NCBI GenBank assembly: GCA_030674475.1
Contig: JAUSCZ010000040.1
Coordinates: forward strand, 1 to 39,800
Direction: 5' to 3'
Origin: Candidatus Omnitrophota bacterium
Lineage (GTDB): Bacteria > Omnitrophota > Gorgyraeia > Gygaellales > UBA12090
DNA length: 39,800 nt
Below are positions 8,503-15,567 of this stretch, piece by piece. Numbering within the stretch: the stretch's first letter is position 1; the number at the start of each line of letters is the position of its first letter. The notes under the pieces were generated by a model. The model saw only the letters and a list, made by a program, of their open reading frames with translations. It was not told the DNA's origin and searched no databases. The position numbers and the translations under genes are program-made.

Positions 8503-9246
8503 ATGAAAAAATATTTTATATTTATTTTACTTTTTTTATTAATTGGAATGGTAAATTCTGCCGAAGCAGTTACTATTGATTGGGCAAGCATAGTCTCTGA
8601 TTCCAATTTTCCTTCTGCTGCTAGTGCGCTTAGTAAGCCGGATGGAGTCCACGCATCATTTTACGATACTTCAAGACTGCCGTTACACACCACTTATTCT
8701 GGTTTTGGCGAGAGTGATAGCGTTGATTACTCCACTCTTGGTTTTGCAACACTGCTTGGAGTCAGTGAAGCAGCCCTTACAAAAGCAGATTTTTTTACTG
8801 CCGAAGTGAATGGTGGCCGCATCAGTTCTATTTATGAAAACGGGCTGTGGGAATTTAATGATGGTAGTAATTATTTGTCCGTTAATTTTGATAGTGCTAA
8901 TCCCGGAGATTCGGAAGCAGTAATAGCTTACGGTAGTATCAATATTGATAATTATGCCAACTTTTTCGGTTTTGCCAATCCAATCACCTATGAACATAAT
9001 TGGGCATTTTTGTTGTTTGATGTTGATGGCAATTCAAATGTTAATGTTGCTTCAAGTAATTTTAGTGTCAGATTGACTGCTGCTAATACTGGTGTCGGTC
9101 CTGCGGATCCAGACCCTGATGTAATGGGACGGATTAAATCAATTCCGAATCCTATTCCAGAGCCATCTTCATTCTTGCTTTTAGGATTTGGTTTATTGGG
9201 ATCAGGGTTATTTAGAATAAAGGAAAAAATCACTGCTGTCCGGTAA
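8503..9246 (+). CDS. PEP-CTERM sorting domain protein
   Basis: A 247-residue exported protein. It has a signal peptide (hydrophobic FIFILLFLLIGMV, cleavage after SAEA) and ends in a PEP-CTERM tripartite signal: the PEPSS motif near residue 221, a hydrophobic helix (FLLLGFGLLGSGLF) and a short basic tail. Such proteins are recognised by an exosortase (XrtA/EpsH type) at the inner membrane, cleaved and sent to the surface or an extracellular polymer. No exosortase is in the window. The middle is Ser/Asn/Asp-rich and beta-like, without an enzymatic motif I recognise. A good Shine-Dalgarno (GGAGG at 8492-8496) supports ATG 8503. The DNA is more AT-rich than the T2SS block. Confidence 0.88.
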   Translation: MKKYFIFILLFLLIGMVNSAEAVTIDWASIVSDSNFPSAASALSKPDGVHASFYDTSRLPLHTTYSGFGESDSVDYSTLGFATLLGVSEAALTKADFFTAEVNGGRISSIYENGLWEFNDGSNYLSVNFDSANPGDSEAVIAYGSINIDNYANFFGFANPITYEHNWAFLLFDVDGNSNVNVASSNFSVRLTAANTGVGPADPDPDVMGRIKSIPNPIPEPSSFLLLGFGLLGSGLFRIKEKITAVR

Positions 9247-9294
9247 AAGCTTCGGAAGAACGTTAACACTCCTCTTGATAAAAAGGGGAAAACC

Positions 9295-10308
9295 GGGGTC
9301 AGACCTCAAAACTCCAAAATAACCCTTGATAAATAATTAGTGTCGGCTAAAATAACCTCATGGCCAGGCCGTATAGACTACAAGCTGAAGGTTGCTTTTA
9401 TCACGTCACCAGCAGAGGTAACGGCCGTCAGACCATCTACTTAAGCGATAAAGACCGTAGTAAATTCTTAGCCTACCTGTTAACCGCCAAAGAAAGGTTC
9501 AAATTCTATCTGCACGCCTACTGCTTAATGAATAATCATTATCATTTGTTTTTAGAGACCACCCAGCCAAACCTCTCCCGGATTATGCAGTATATCAATA
9601 CAGCCTACACCATTTATTCTAATGTCAAACGCAATAAGAGCGGGCATTTGTTCCAGGGCAGGTTTAAATCTATCTTGGTTGAAGCCGACAGCTATTTTGC
9701 TGAACTTACCCGTTATATCCACCTTAATCCGGTTAGGGCGAAAATAGTTGATAGTCCGCAAAAATACCGTTGGTCCAGTTACCCGGCCTATCTTCAGGGC
9801 AGAGGTGATGGTGTGGTTGACCTACACAGAGTAAAACAATTCTTAGATATGGATTTAAAGTACTACCGCCAATTTGTACAAGACCCAAAAGTCTGCCCTA
9901 ATCCCCTTAAGAATGTGTACGCCGGGTTTATCTTAGGCGGGGTTAAGTTTATCAAGGATAAGCTTAGCCAGCTTCAGGCTGAGGTGGAATCAAGGGATTT
10001 CGCGCATAAGCGCGCGATAAAGAACATCATAGAGCCGCAAGCCATAATAAAAGTCGTTTCGGATTATTTTAAAATTTCACCCGATAACCTACGTTACTTA
10101 AAGAAACGGCCGCTTGTGGCAAGGCAGATAGCGATATATTTCATCAGAAGAAAGACCGGGTTGACCAATGCGCAGATAGGTATTTTATTCAGGATGAAAC
10201 CTTCAGCAGTAAGCATGGCTGCTTTGGGTTTTGAGAAGAAGGCAGAGAAAGACTATAAGCTGAAATCGATAAGAGATGAGATAAGTTGTAGATTTGAGGT
10301 CTGACCCC
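9295..10308 (+). mobile_element. RAYT (TnpA-REP) element with 16-bp terminal inverted repeats
   Basis: GGGGTCAGACCTCAAA at 9295-9310 is perfectly inverted as TTTGAGGTCTGACCCC at 10293-10308 and encloses one transposase gene. The right repeat contains the stop codon of the transposase (TGA 10302-10304). The solo copy of the left end at 8240-8269 shows that the end sequence is itself repetitive. No target-site duplication is obvious. Confidence 0.8.
9360..10304 (+). CDS. REP-associated tyrosine transposase (Y1_Tnp, RAYT)
   Basis: A 314-residue protein of the IS200/IS605-like Y1 HUH family. The N-terminus ARPYRLQAEGCFYHVTSRGN is the family signature. The metal-binding HUH motif is HYH at residues 60-62. 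The segment GHLFQGRFKSILVE and YIHLNPVRA near 95-125 are typical of RAYTs. The C-terminal 90 residues look like the DnaA-type helix-turn-helix often attached to this family (ARQIAIYFIRRKTGLTNAQIG). These enzymes cut single-stranded DNA at REP hairpins and spread them. The frame is intact and probably active. There is no Shine-Dalgarno, and the ATG lies 50 bases inside the left inverted repeat. Confidence 0.92.
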   Translation: MARPYRLQAEGCFYHVTSRGNGRQTIYLSDKDRSKFLAYLLTAKERFKFYLHAYCLMNNHYHLFLETTQPNLSRIMQYINTAYTIYSNVKRNKSGHLFQGRFKSILVEADSYFAELTRYIHLNPVRAKIVDSPQKYRWSSYPAYLQGRGDGVVDLHRVKQFLDMDLKYYRQFVQDPKVCPNPLKNVYAGFILGGVKFIKDKLSQLQAEVESRDFAHKRAIKNIIEPQAIIKVVSDYFKISPDNLRYLKKRPLVARQIAIYFIRRKTGLTNAQIGILFRMKPSAVSMAALGFEKKAEKDYKLKSIRDEISCRFEV

Positions 10309-10390
10309 AACATAACAGTTCGACCCCGAAATAATCAAAGCCGCCCAGGAAGTGTTGGTAAAATAGAAATATGTAAAAAATATAAAATAG

Positions 10391-10399
10391 TGGTATAAT
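10391..10399 (+). promoter_or_regulatory. Extended -10 promoter for the toxin-antitoxin pair
   Basis: TGGTATAAT is a perfect extended -10 element ending 6 bases before ATG 10406. Transcription would begin at or next to the A of the start codon, giving a leaderless mRNA. No good -35 is present, which fits an extended -10 promoter. Confidence 0.55.
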
Positions 10400-10405
10400 C
10401 TGCGT

Positions 10406-10675
10406 ATGATTACCGACCAAGATAAAAAAACAATACAAGAAATATCAAAAAAATACCATGCAAAGCGGGTATTGCTTTTTGGTTCAAGCGTTGATTCCGT
10501 TAAAGAGAGCAGAGATATTGATATAGCGGTAGAAGGTATACCGCCTAAAGATTTCTTCCGCTATTATGGAGAGCTTTTATTCGCTTTGACCAAGCCCGTT
10601 GACGTTGTTGACCTTTCAGGCGCGTCGAAATTTATCAGCCTAATTAAGCAGGAAGGAATAGCTATCTATGGTTAA
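10406..10675 (+). CDS. mntA: MNT-domain nucleotidyltransferase, MntA-type antitoxin
   Basis: An 89-residue minimal nucleotidyltransferase. The pol-beta signature is GS at residues 26-27, nine residues, then DID at 37-39, one residue shorter than the usual GSX10DXD. In the type VII MntA/HepT system the MNT enzyme adds AMP to a tyrosine of the HEPT toxin and silences it. The ATG/TAA junction overlaps the HEPT gene by 8 bases, the common layout for this pair. The gene lies just downstream of the RAYT element and may have arrived as accessory DNA. The symbol rests on family and context, not on close similarity. Confidence 0.82.
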   Translation: MITDQDKKTIQEISKKYHAKRVLLFGSSVDSVKESRDIDIAVEGIPPKDFFRYYGELLFALTKPVDVVDLSGASKFISLIKQEGIAIYG

Positions 10676-11087
10676 CTATAAAGCCCGGGTCGAAGCTGAG
10701 TATGAAGCCATAGAAAAAATTCTATCTTCATTGCCTCCTAGCGTTTCGCTTCCCAATATCAATGAGTTAGAACTTGCCGGTACCGCCGCGTTATTGCATA
10801 ATTTCTATAACGGTATCGAAAATATTCTTAAGCAGATTTTTCAGGCAAAGAATATAGGCATTCCCGCGGGAGCAGCCTGGCATCAGGAACTGCTTGGTAT
10901 TACGGCAGAGAAATATATTATCTCCCAGCCTTTAATTGATGATTTGAAACGTTTTTTAGCCTTTCGTCATTTCTTCAGTCATGCCTACGCTCTTGATTTA
11001 TATCCACAACGCATGGAACCTCTGGTTGCCGACGCCCGCCTTATATTTGAAAAGTTTAGAAGAGAAGTGGATAAATTAAAATTATAA
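10668..11087 (+). CDS. hepT: HEPT-domain protein, HepT-type toxin
   Basis: A 139-residue helical protein with the HEPT RNase motif R-x4-H-x-Y exactly present: R100, H105 and Y107 in RHFFSHAY. In characterised HepT toxins these residues cleave RNA, and the tyrosine is the AMPylation target of MntA. It overlaps the preceding MNT gene by 8 bases, so the two are translationally coupled. Some HEPT/MNT pairs are closer to plain substrate-binding and nucleotidyltransferase proteins, but the intact RX4HXY motif favours a toxin. Confidence 0.82.
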   Translation: MVNYKARVEAEYEAIEKILSSLPPSVSLPNINELELAGTAALLHNFYNGIENILKQIFQAKNIGIPAGAAWHQELLGITAEKYIISQPLIDDLKRFLAFRHFFSHAYALDLYPQRMEPLVADARLIFEKFRREVDKLKL

Positions 11088-11236
11088 GAATTTAGAATCT
11101 TTGCGCAATATGCTTAAGGCGCGCGCTCTTTAAGCGGTCCCGCGGATGGCGTAGCGTATAGATGCTATCGTGCCGAATTCATTTACCTTATTTTACCGAC
11201 CCTCTAATTTTATATTTTTTCTCACCGTAAATAAAA

Positions 11237-12754
11237 ATGCAAGCGGACAGCTTAGTAGAACTTAGCGACATATTCTGCGATGATTTACCTTCAGCGCCTT
11301 TACCTGATGCCGGAATAATCTTAGTCAGCGGGGCTTCCGGTTATATCGGAGGGAGATTGGTCCCTGAACTTTTGCACCGAGGCTATAAAGTAAGGGCCGC
11401 GGTCAGGGGGGATCCTTTAATTTATAAAAATATCTGGCCAGAGGCACAGATAGTCCGGACCGATGCCTTAAATAAAGAGGAGATGCGCTCGGCCCTTTCC
11501 GGTATTGACACCGCTTATTATTTAATTCACTCCTTGCATCTTGGGCCGAAAGAATTTAAAAAGGCGGACATATTAGCCGCCGGTAATTTCCGCGAGGCCG
11601 CCCAGGAACAGGGGGTTAAGAGAATCATCTATCTTGGCGGCCTGGGTGATGTGCGCAGCCGACTATCCTCGCACTTGCGCAGCCGCGCGGAAGTAGCCCG
11701 AGAACTCAAACAGGGCAATGTCCCGGTTACGGCGCTCAGGGCGGCGGTAATTATCGGCTCAGGAAGCGCCTCTTATGAGATTATTAAGCATCTGGTAATA
11801 AAACTTCCGCTTATCCTTATTCCCTCCTGGGCGAAAAAGAAATGCCAGCCTATCGGGGTGCGCGATGTCATTAAATACCTGGTAGGCGCTTTAGAAACCC
11901 CCCAGACTCGGGGGAGAAGTTTTGACATCGGAGGTAAAGATGTTTTAACCTATGAAGAAATGCTTAGGGTTTTTACGCGTCTGCTCAGAAAAAAGACCAT
12001 CTTTTTTGATTTTCCTTTTATTCCGCTTAAAGTCTACGCCTATTTTGCCAGCCTGCTTACCCCGGTTCCCCACAGCATCAGCCGCTGTCTTATGGAGGGG
12101 TTAAAAAACGAGGTTATCTGTTATGATAATTCTATCAAAGATTACCTTAGATTTGAACCCCTTTCTTACCAAGAGCAGATTGTGCGCGCCCTTTCCCGCG
12201 AAGAACAAGACCGGGTTTCTACTCGCTGGTCTGACGCCTATCATCCTTATTACGATCTGGCCTTAAAGCTGTACGAAGTCAAAAAACCGGTTACTTACCG
12301 CGTCAGCTACTCTTTAGTTACGGAAAAAGAGGCGGACAAACTCTTTCGCTCTTTTTGCAGGATTGGGGGCAGGAGGGGGTGGTTTTACTATAATTGGCTA
12401 TGGAGGCTAAGGGGCACTATTGACCGGGTTATTTTGGGAGTGGGTATTATTAGGGGCAGGAAGAGTTATTCCCATCTGAAAACAAATGATGTGGTGGATT
12501 TTTTCCGGGTAGAGGAAATTCAGGAGAATAAGCGCCTGCTCCTGAGGGCCGAAATGAAGATTCCCGGCCGGGCCTGGCTGGAGTTTAATATTAAGGAAGA
12601 GGGCCTGAAGAGGAAGCTCTCGGTAATCGCTTATTACAATACCCAGTCTTTGCTGGGAAAGCTGTATTGGTATGCCTGCCTGCCTTTTCATCATTTTATT
12701 TTTAAGAAGCTCCTGGCCGGCATAGAAGGTAAGGCCAAGAAAAAACCGAATTAG
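11237..12754 (+). CDS. NmrA-like NAD(P)-binding protein with C-terminal DUF2867
   Basis: A 505-residue protein. Residues about 25-330 form an atypical short-chain dehydrogenase Rossmann domain with GASGYIGGRLVPELL near 31-45 and a long central part like complex I NDUFA9/NmrA proteins. The C-terminal part (about 340-500, with WYYNWLWRLRG-like FYYNWLWRLRG) is DUF2867, the same order as in E. coli YbjT. The substrate is unknown. It stands alone after a 149-bp gap that contains small inverted repeats (GCTTAA at about 11112 with TTAAGC at about 11130) and precedes the glycolipid and secretion operon by 57 bases. No Shine-Dalgarno is seen before ATG 11237. Confidence 0.85.
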   Translation: MQADSLVELSDIFCDDLPSAPLPDAGIILVSGASGYIGGRLVPELLHRGYKVRAAVRGDPLIYKNIWPEAQIVRTDALNKEEMRSALSGIDTAYYLIHSLHLGPKEFKKADILAAGNFREAAQEQGVKRIIYLGGLGDVRSRLSSHLRSRAEVARELKQGNVPVTALRAAVIIGSGSASYEIIKHLVIKLPLILIPSWAKKKCQPIGVRDVIKYLVGALETPQTRGRSFDIGGKDVLTYEEMLRVFTRLLRKKTIFFDFPFIPLKVYAYFASLLTPVPHSISRCLMEGLKNEVICYDNSIKDYLRFEPLSYQEQIVRALSREEQDRVSTRWSDAYHPYYDLALKLYEVKKPVTYRVSYSLVTEKEADKLFRSFCRIGGRRGWFYYNWLWRLRGTIDRVILGVGIIRGRKSYSHLKTNDVVDFFRVEEIQENKRLLLRAEMKIPGRAWLEFNIKEEGLKRKLSVIAYYNTQSLLGKLYWYACLPFHHFIFKKLLAGIEGKAKKKPN

Positions 12755-12771
12755 CCAGCCAGTTTTTGCTT

Positions 12772-12805
12772 TTGACTTGCCACAAAATAACATTTATGCT
12801 ATTAT
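12772..12805 (+). promoter_or_regulatory. Candidate promoter for the glycolipid-T2SS operon
   Basis: TTGACT at 12772-12777 and TATGCT at 12795-12800 are 17 bases apart. An alternative pair is TTGCCA at 12778-12783 with TATTAT at 12800-12805, 16 apart. Either would give a very short or absent leader before ATG 12812. Confidence 0.45.
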
Positions 12806-12811
12806 TACTGC

Positions 12812-13951
12812 ATGGCAAAATTGCGGGTCTTACTGCTTTACATTTCGGAGGTCTCCGGCCATCACCAGGCCACCATCGCCATTGAGAGCGCCCTTAGAAT
12901 CCTGCGTCCCGATGTTGAGATATTAAATCTCAACGCCTTTAATTATACCAATCCCTTCACCGAAAAGATTATCAACCGCCTTTATCTGGGGGTAATCAAA
13001 CGCACCCCCGGCATCTGGGATTATCTATATGATAATCCCTCAGTGATCGAAAGCACCCAAAAAATAAAAGAGGCGATTCACAAGCACAATTCACCGAAAT
13101 TTAAAAGGCTTTTTGATGAGTTTAGGCCGGACGCGGTAGTCTGCTCCCAGGCCTTTCCCTGCGGAATGGCCGCGGATTTTAAGAAAAGATACAATAGTTC
13201 TATTCCGCTGGTCGGGGTTTTGACTGATTACGCCCCGCACTCTTACTGGATATACGATACGGTGGATTATTATATTGCCCCCAGCGAAGAGGTCAAAGAC
13301 AGGTTTATTCACAAGGGGGTGGCCTCGGATAAAATCAGGGTCTACGGGATCCCGATCAGTCCGAAATTTTCTCTAAAGCACAACAAGGAGGAATTAGCCA
13401 AAAAATTCGGCTTAAACCTGAACCGGCCGATTATCCTGGCTATGGGCGGCGGCCAGGGTTTAGGGCCTTTGAATAAGATAGTCTCGGCCTTTAAGAAGAT
13501 GAGGATAAATTCCCAGCTGGCGGTGGTAGCCGGAAGCAATAAAAAGTTATACCGCAAATTAGAACGCAAGGCGAAATCTCACAAAAAGAAGATATTCCTC
13601 TACGGATTTATTAATAATATTGATGAATTGATGGAGATAGCCAACATTATTATCACTAAGGCCGGCGGCCTGACCACGGCTGAGGCCTTCTGTAAGGGCC
13701 TGCCTATGGTAATCATTAAGCCCCTCCCCGGACAGGAGGAGATAAACACCACTTACTTCTTGAATAAAGGGGCGGCGGTTAAGATAACCGATGATAAACT
13801 TATTTTGCAATTCCTGCAGGACCTGCTTTCTAACCCTTCAATGCTTAAGGCGATGCGCGAAGCGGCGCTTAAAATCAGCAAGCCTTATGCCAGCCTAGAC
13901 ATAGGAAAGTTAATTCTGGAGTTATGTTTAACTACATCCTCTACCGCGTAG
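12812..13951 (+). CDS. MGDG synthase-like glycosyltransferase (GT28 type)
   Basis: A 379-residue GT-B glycosyltransferase. The N-terminal half begins with SEVSGHHQATIAIESAL, the pattern of the monogalactosyldiacylglycerol synthase N domain. The C-terminal half has the nucleotide-sugar binding elements GGGQGLG near 212-218 and SKAGGLTTAEAF-like TKAGGLTTAEAF near 285-297, followed by GLPMVIIKPLPGQEE. Relatives move hexose from UDP-sugar to diacylglycerol at the cytoplasmic face of the inner membrane, or GlcNAc in MurG. The next two genes handle acyl and sugar transfer, so a membrane glycolipid role is likely. Its end overlaps the acyltransferase gene by 28 bases. Confidence 0.85.
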   Translation: MAKLRVLLLYISEVSGHHQATIAIESALRILRPDVEILNLNAFNYTNPFTEKIINRLYLGVIKRTPGIWDYLYDNPSVIESTQKIKEAIHKHNSPKFKRLFDEFRPDAVVCSQAFPCGMAADFKKRYNSSIPLVGVLTDYAPHSYWIYDTVDYYIAPSEEVKDRFIHKGVASDKIRVYGIPISPKFSLKHNKEELAKKFGLNLNRPIILAMGGGQGLGPLNKIVSAFKKMRINSQLAVVAGSNKKLYRKLERKAKSHKKKIFLYGFINNIDELMEIANIIITKAGGLTTAEAFCKGLPMVIIKPLPGQEEINTTYFLNKGAAVKITDDKLILQFLQDLLSNPSMLKAMREAALKISKPYASLDIGKLILELCLTTSSTA

Positions 13952-14781
13952 GAGAATTTTTAACCCTCTACCTGCCGTTTAAGCTTGACTATTGTCTGGC
14001 CAGGATAATCTCAATCTTTCAATACCTTCTCTCATCCGCGGACAGAACTTCGGTGAGAAATAACCTCAGGGTGATATTTCCGGATATAGATAACCGGATT
14101 TTAGAAAGATATACCAGAGGCGTATTCATAAATTTCGGCCGGTATTTGACCGTATTTTTTAAATCCCGGAAGTTAAATCCCGGATTTTTTAAAAAAAATG
14201 TCGCGGTTGAAGGAAGAGAGAATATAGACAAGGCGCTTTCTTTGGGCCGGGGAGCGATTATCCTGAGCGCCCATATCGGTAACTGGGAATTGGGGGGGAT
14301 GGCTATGGGGCTTCTGGGTTATCCGATGAACGCGGTTACCCTGACCCATAAACATAAAAAGGCGGAGGATTTTTTTAACCGTAATAGAGAATCCAAGAAT
14401 ATGAAAGTGATACCTCTGGGGGTAGCGGTTAAGAAGTGCCTGGAGGCCTTTAGCCGCAACGAGATAGTCTGCATCTTAGGAGACCGGGATTTTACTCAAG
14501 GGGGGATAGTGGTGGATTTTTTCGGCCGTCCGAGTTTAATTCCTAAAGGGCCGGCAGTTTTTTACCTTAGGAATAAAACCCCGATTGTGCCCGGTTTTAC
14601 CGTGCGGGAGCCTTCCGGAAGAATCCGCCTTTCTTTTGGCCCGCCGCTGGAATTCGAACCCTCAGGCGACTACGAAAAAGATATCCGCGCGGTTACCGGA
14701 ATTTACTTAAGGCAGATAGAAGATTGTGTGAGAAAATATCCTGAGCAATGGTATATGTTCCGTAAGTTTTGGCTGGATTAA
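13924..14781 (+). CDS. LpxL/HtrB-like lipid A acyltransferase
   Basis: A 285-residue member of the bacterial lipid A biosynthesis acyltransferase family. The catalytic HX4E motif is at residues 117-122 (HIGNWE). Further family blocks are the GDRDFTQGG stretch near 180 and GPAVFYLRNKTPIVPGF near 205-221. Such enzymes attach a second acyl chain to lipid A at the inner membrane. This supports an outer membrane with LPS-like lipid. It starts inside the glycosyltransferase gene (28-base overlap) and is followed within 8 bases by the next. Whether the substrate is lipid A or another glycolipid cannot be told. Confidence 0.88.
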   Translation: MFNYILYRVGEFLTLYLPFKLDYCLARIISIFQYLLSSADRTSVRNNLRVIFPDIDNRILERYTRGVFINFGRYLTVFFKSRKLNPGFFKKNVAVEGRENIDKALSLGRGAIILSAHIGNWELGGMAMGLLGYPMNAVTLTHKHKKAEDFFNRNRESKNMKVIPLGVAVKKCLEAFSRNEIVCILGDRDFTQGGIVVDFFGRPSLIPKGPAVFYLRNKTPIVPGFTVREPSGRIRLSFGPPLEFEPSGDYEKDIRAVTGIYLRQIEDCVRKYPEQWYMFRKFWLD

Positions 14782-14789
14782 CTAAAAAA

Positions 14790-15563
14790 ATGAGCAATCG
14801 CAACTCTGTAAATAAGATTTGCGTGGTTATTCCCTGTTATAATGTGGCGTATGTCCTGGATGATATTTTAACCCAGCTTAAATGTGAGCCTGTGGATGCG
14901 GTGGTGGTTGACGATGGCTCAACGGACACAACCAGCGAGACCGCCTTTAAATATAAAGTAAAAGTTATAAGAAATAATCTTAATCTTGGTAAAGGCGCCA
15001 GCTTAAGGAGAGGTTTTGATTATGCCTTAAGCCAGGGGTATGAAACGGTTATCGCCATGGATGGTGACGGACAGCATCTGCCGCTGGATATCGTAAATTT
15101 TCTCAAAGTAGAGTCGCTTAGCCCTGAGGCGGATATTATAGTCGGAAACAGGATGCGGCATCCGATAGGGATGCCGCGGATTCGGCGCCTGACCAACATA
15201 ATTATGTCCAGCTTAATTTCCCGGATGTGCGGGCAGAGTATTCCCGATACCCAAAACGGCTTTCGTTTAATCAGGGCCCGCCTTCTAAGCGAACTGGAAC
15301 TGAAGAGCAACAAATTTGAGATTGAGACCGAAATCATCCTTCAGGCAGCTGTTCGCGGGGCAAAAATAATCAACATTCCCATAGTTTCAGTGTATAAAAA
15401 TCATCTCAGCAGAATACGTCCGCTCTTAGATACCTTTAGGTTTGTAAAATGTATTCTGCCGTATATCGGATTTATTACTAAGCCGCCTAATTCTATCAGG
15501 CAGGCCTGCCTATCCGACGGGTCGGGGCTTAGAATGAGCGGTAATAATTGTAAAAGGAGCTAA
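14790..15563 (+). CDS. Family 2 glycosyltransferase (dolichol-phosphate-mannose synthase-like)
   Basis: A 257-residue GT-A enzyme with CVVIPCYNVAYVLDDIL at the start, VVDDGSTDTT near 40-49, NLGKGASLRRGFDYA and the metal-binding AMDGDGQHLP near 92-101. This set is typical of polyprenyl-phosphate sugar transferases. No membrane anchor follows, so it is probably cytosolic or peripheral. ATG 14790 was chosen over TTG 14769 because it avoids overlap with the previous stop. The last roughly 27 residues are coded by adjacent palindromes at 15498-15525 and are probably not native enzyme sequence. The gene ends 4 bases before gspE, linking lipid or sugar modification to the secretion operon. Confidence 0.85.
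   Translation: MSNRNSVNKICVVIPCYNVAYVLDDILTQLKCEPVDAVVVDDGSTDTTSETAFKYKVKVIRNNLNLGKGASLRRGFDYALSQGYETVIAMDGDGQHLPLDIVNFLKVESLSPEADIIVGNRMRHPIGMPRIRRLTNIIMSSLISRMCGQSIPDTQNGFRLIRARLLSELELKSNKFEIETEIILQAAVRGAKIINIPIVSVYKNHLSRIRPLLDTFRFVKCILPYIGFITKPPNSIRQACLSDGSGLRMSGNNCKRS
15498..15525. repeat. Double palindrome in the 3' end of the GT2 gene
   Basis: AGGCAGGCCTGCCT (15498-15511) is a perfect 14-bp palindrome and CCGACGGGTCGG (15514-15525) has 5-bp arms. Both are in frame in the last 60 bases of the gene. The GGCAGGC core also occurs in the nested insert of aroA (36871-36891). Confidence 0.75.
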
Positions 15564-15567
15564 ATAT

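Noticed and set aside
11088-11236. Hairpins in the 149-bp gap before the DUF2867 gene as a riboswitch or terminator
   Set aside because: The stems are short and imperfect, with no T-tract or conserved aptamer element I recognise.
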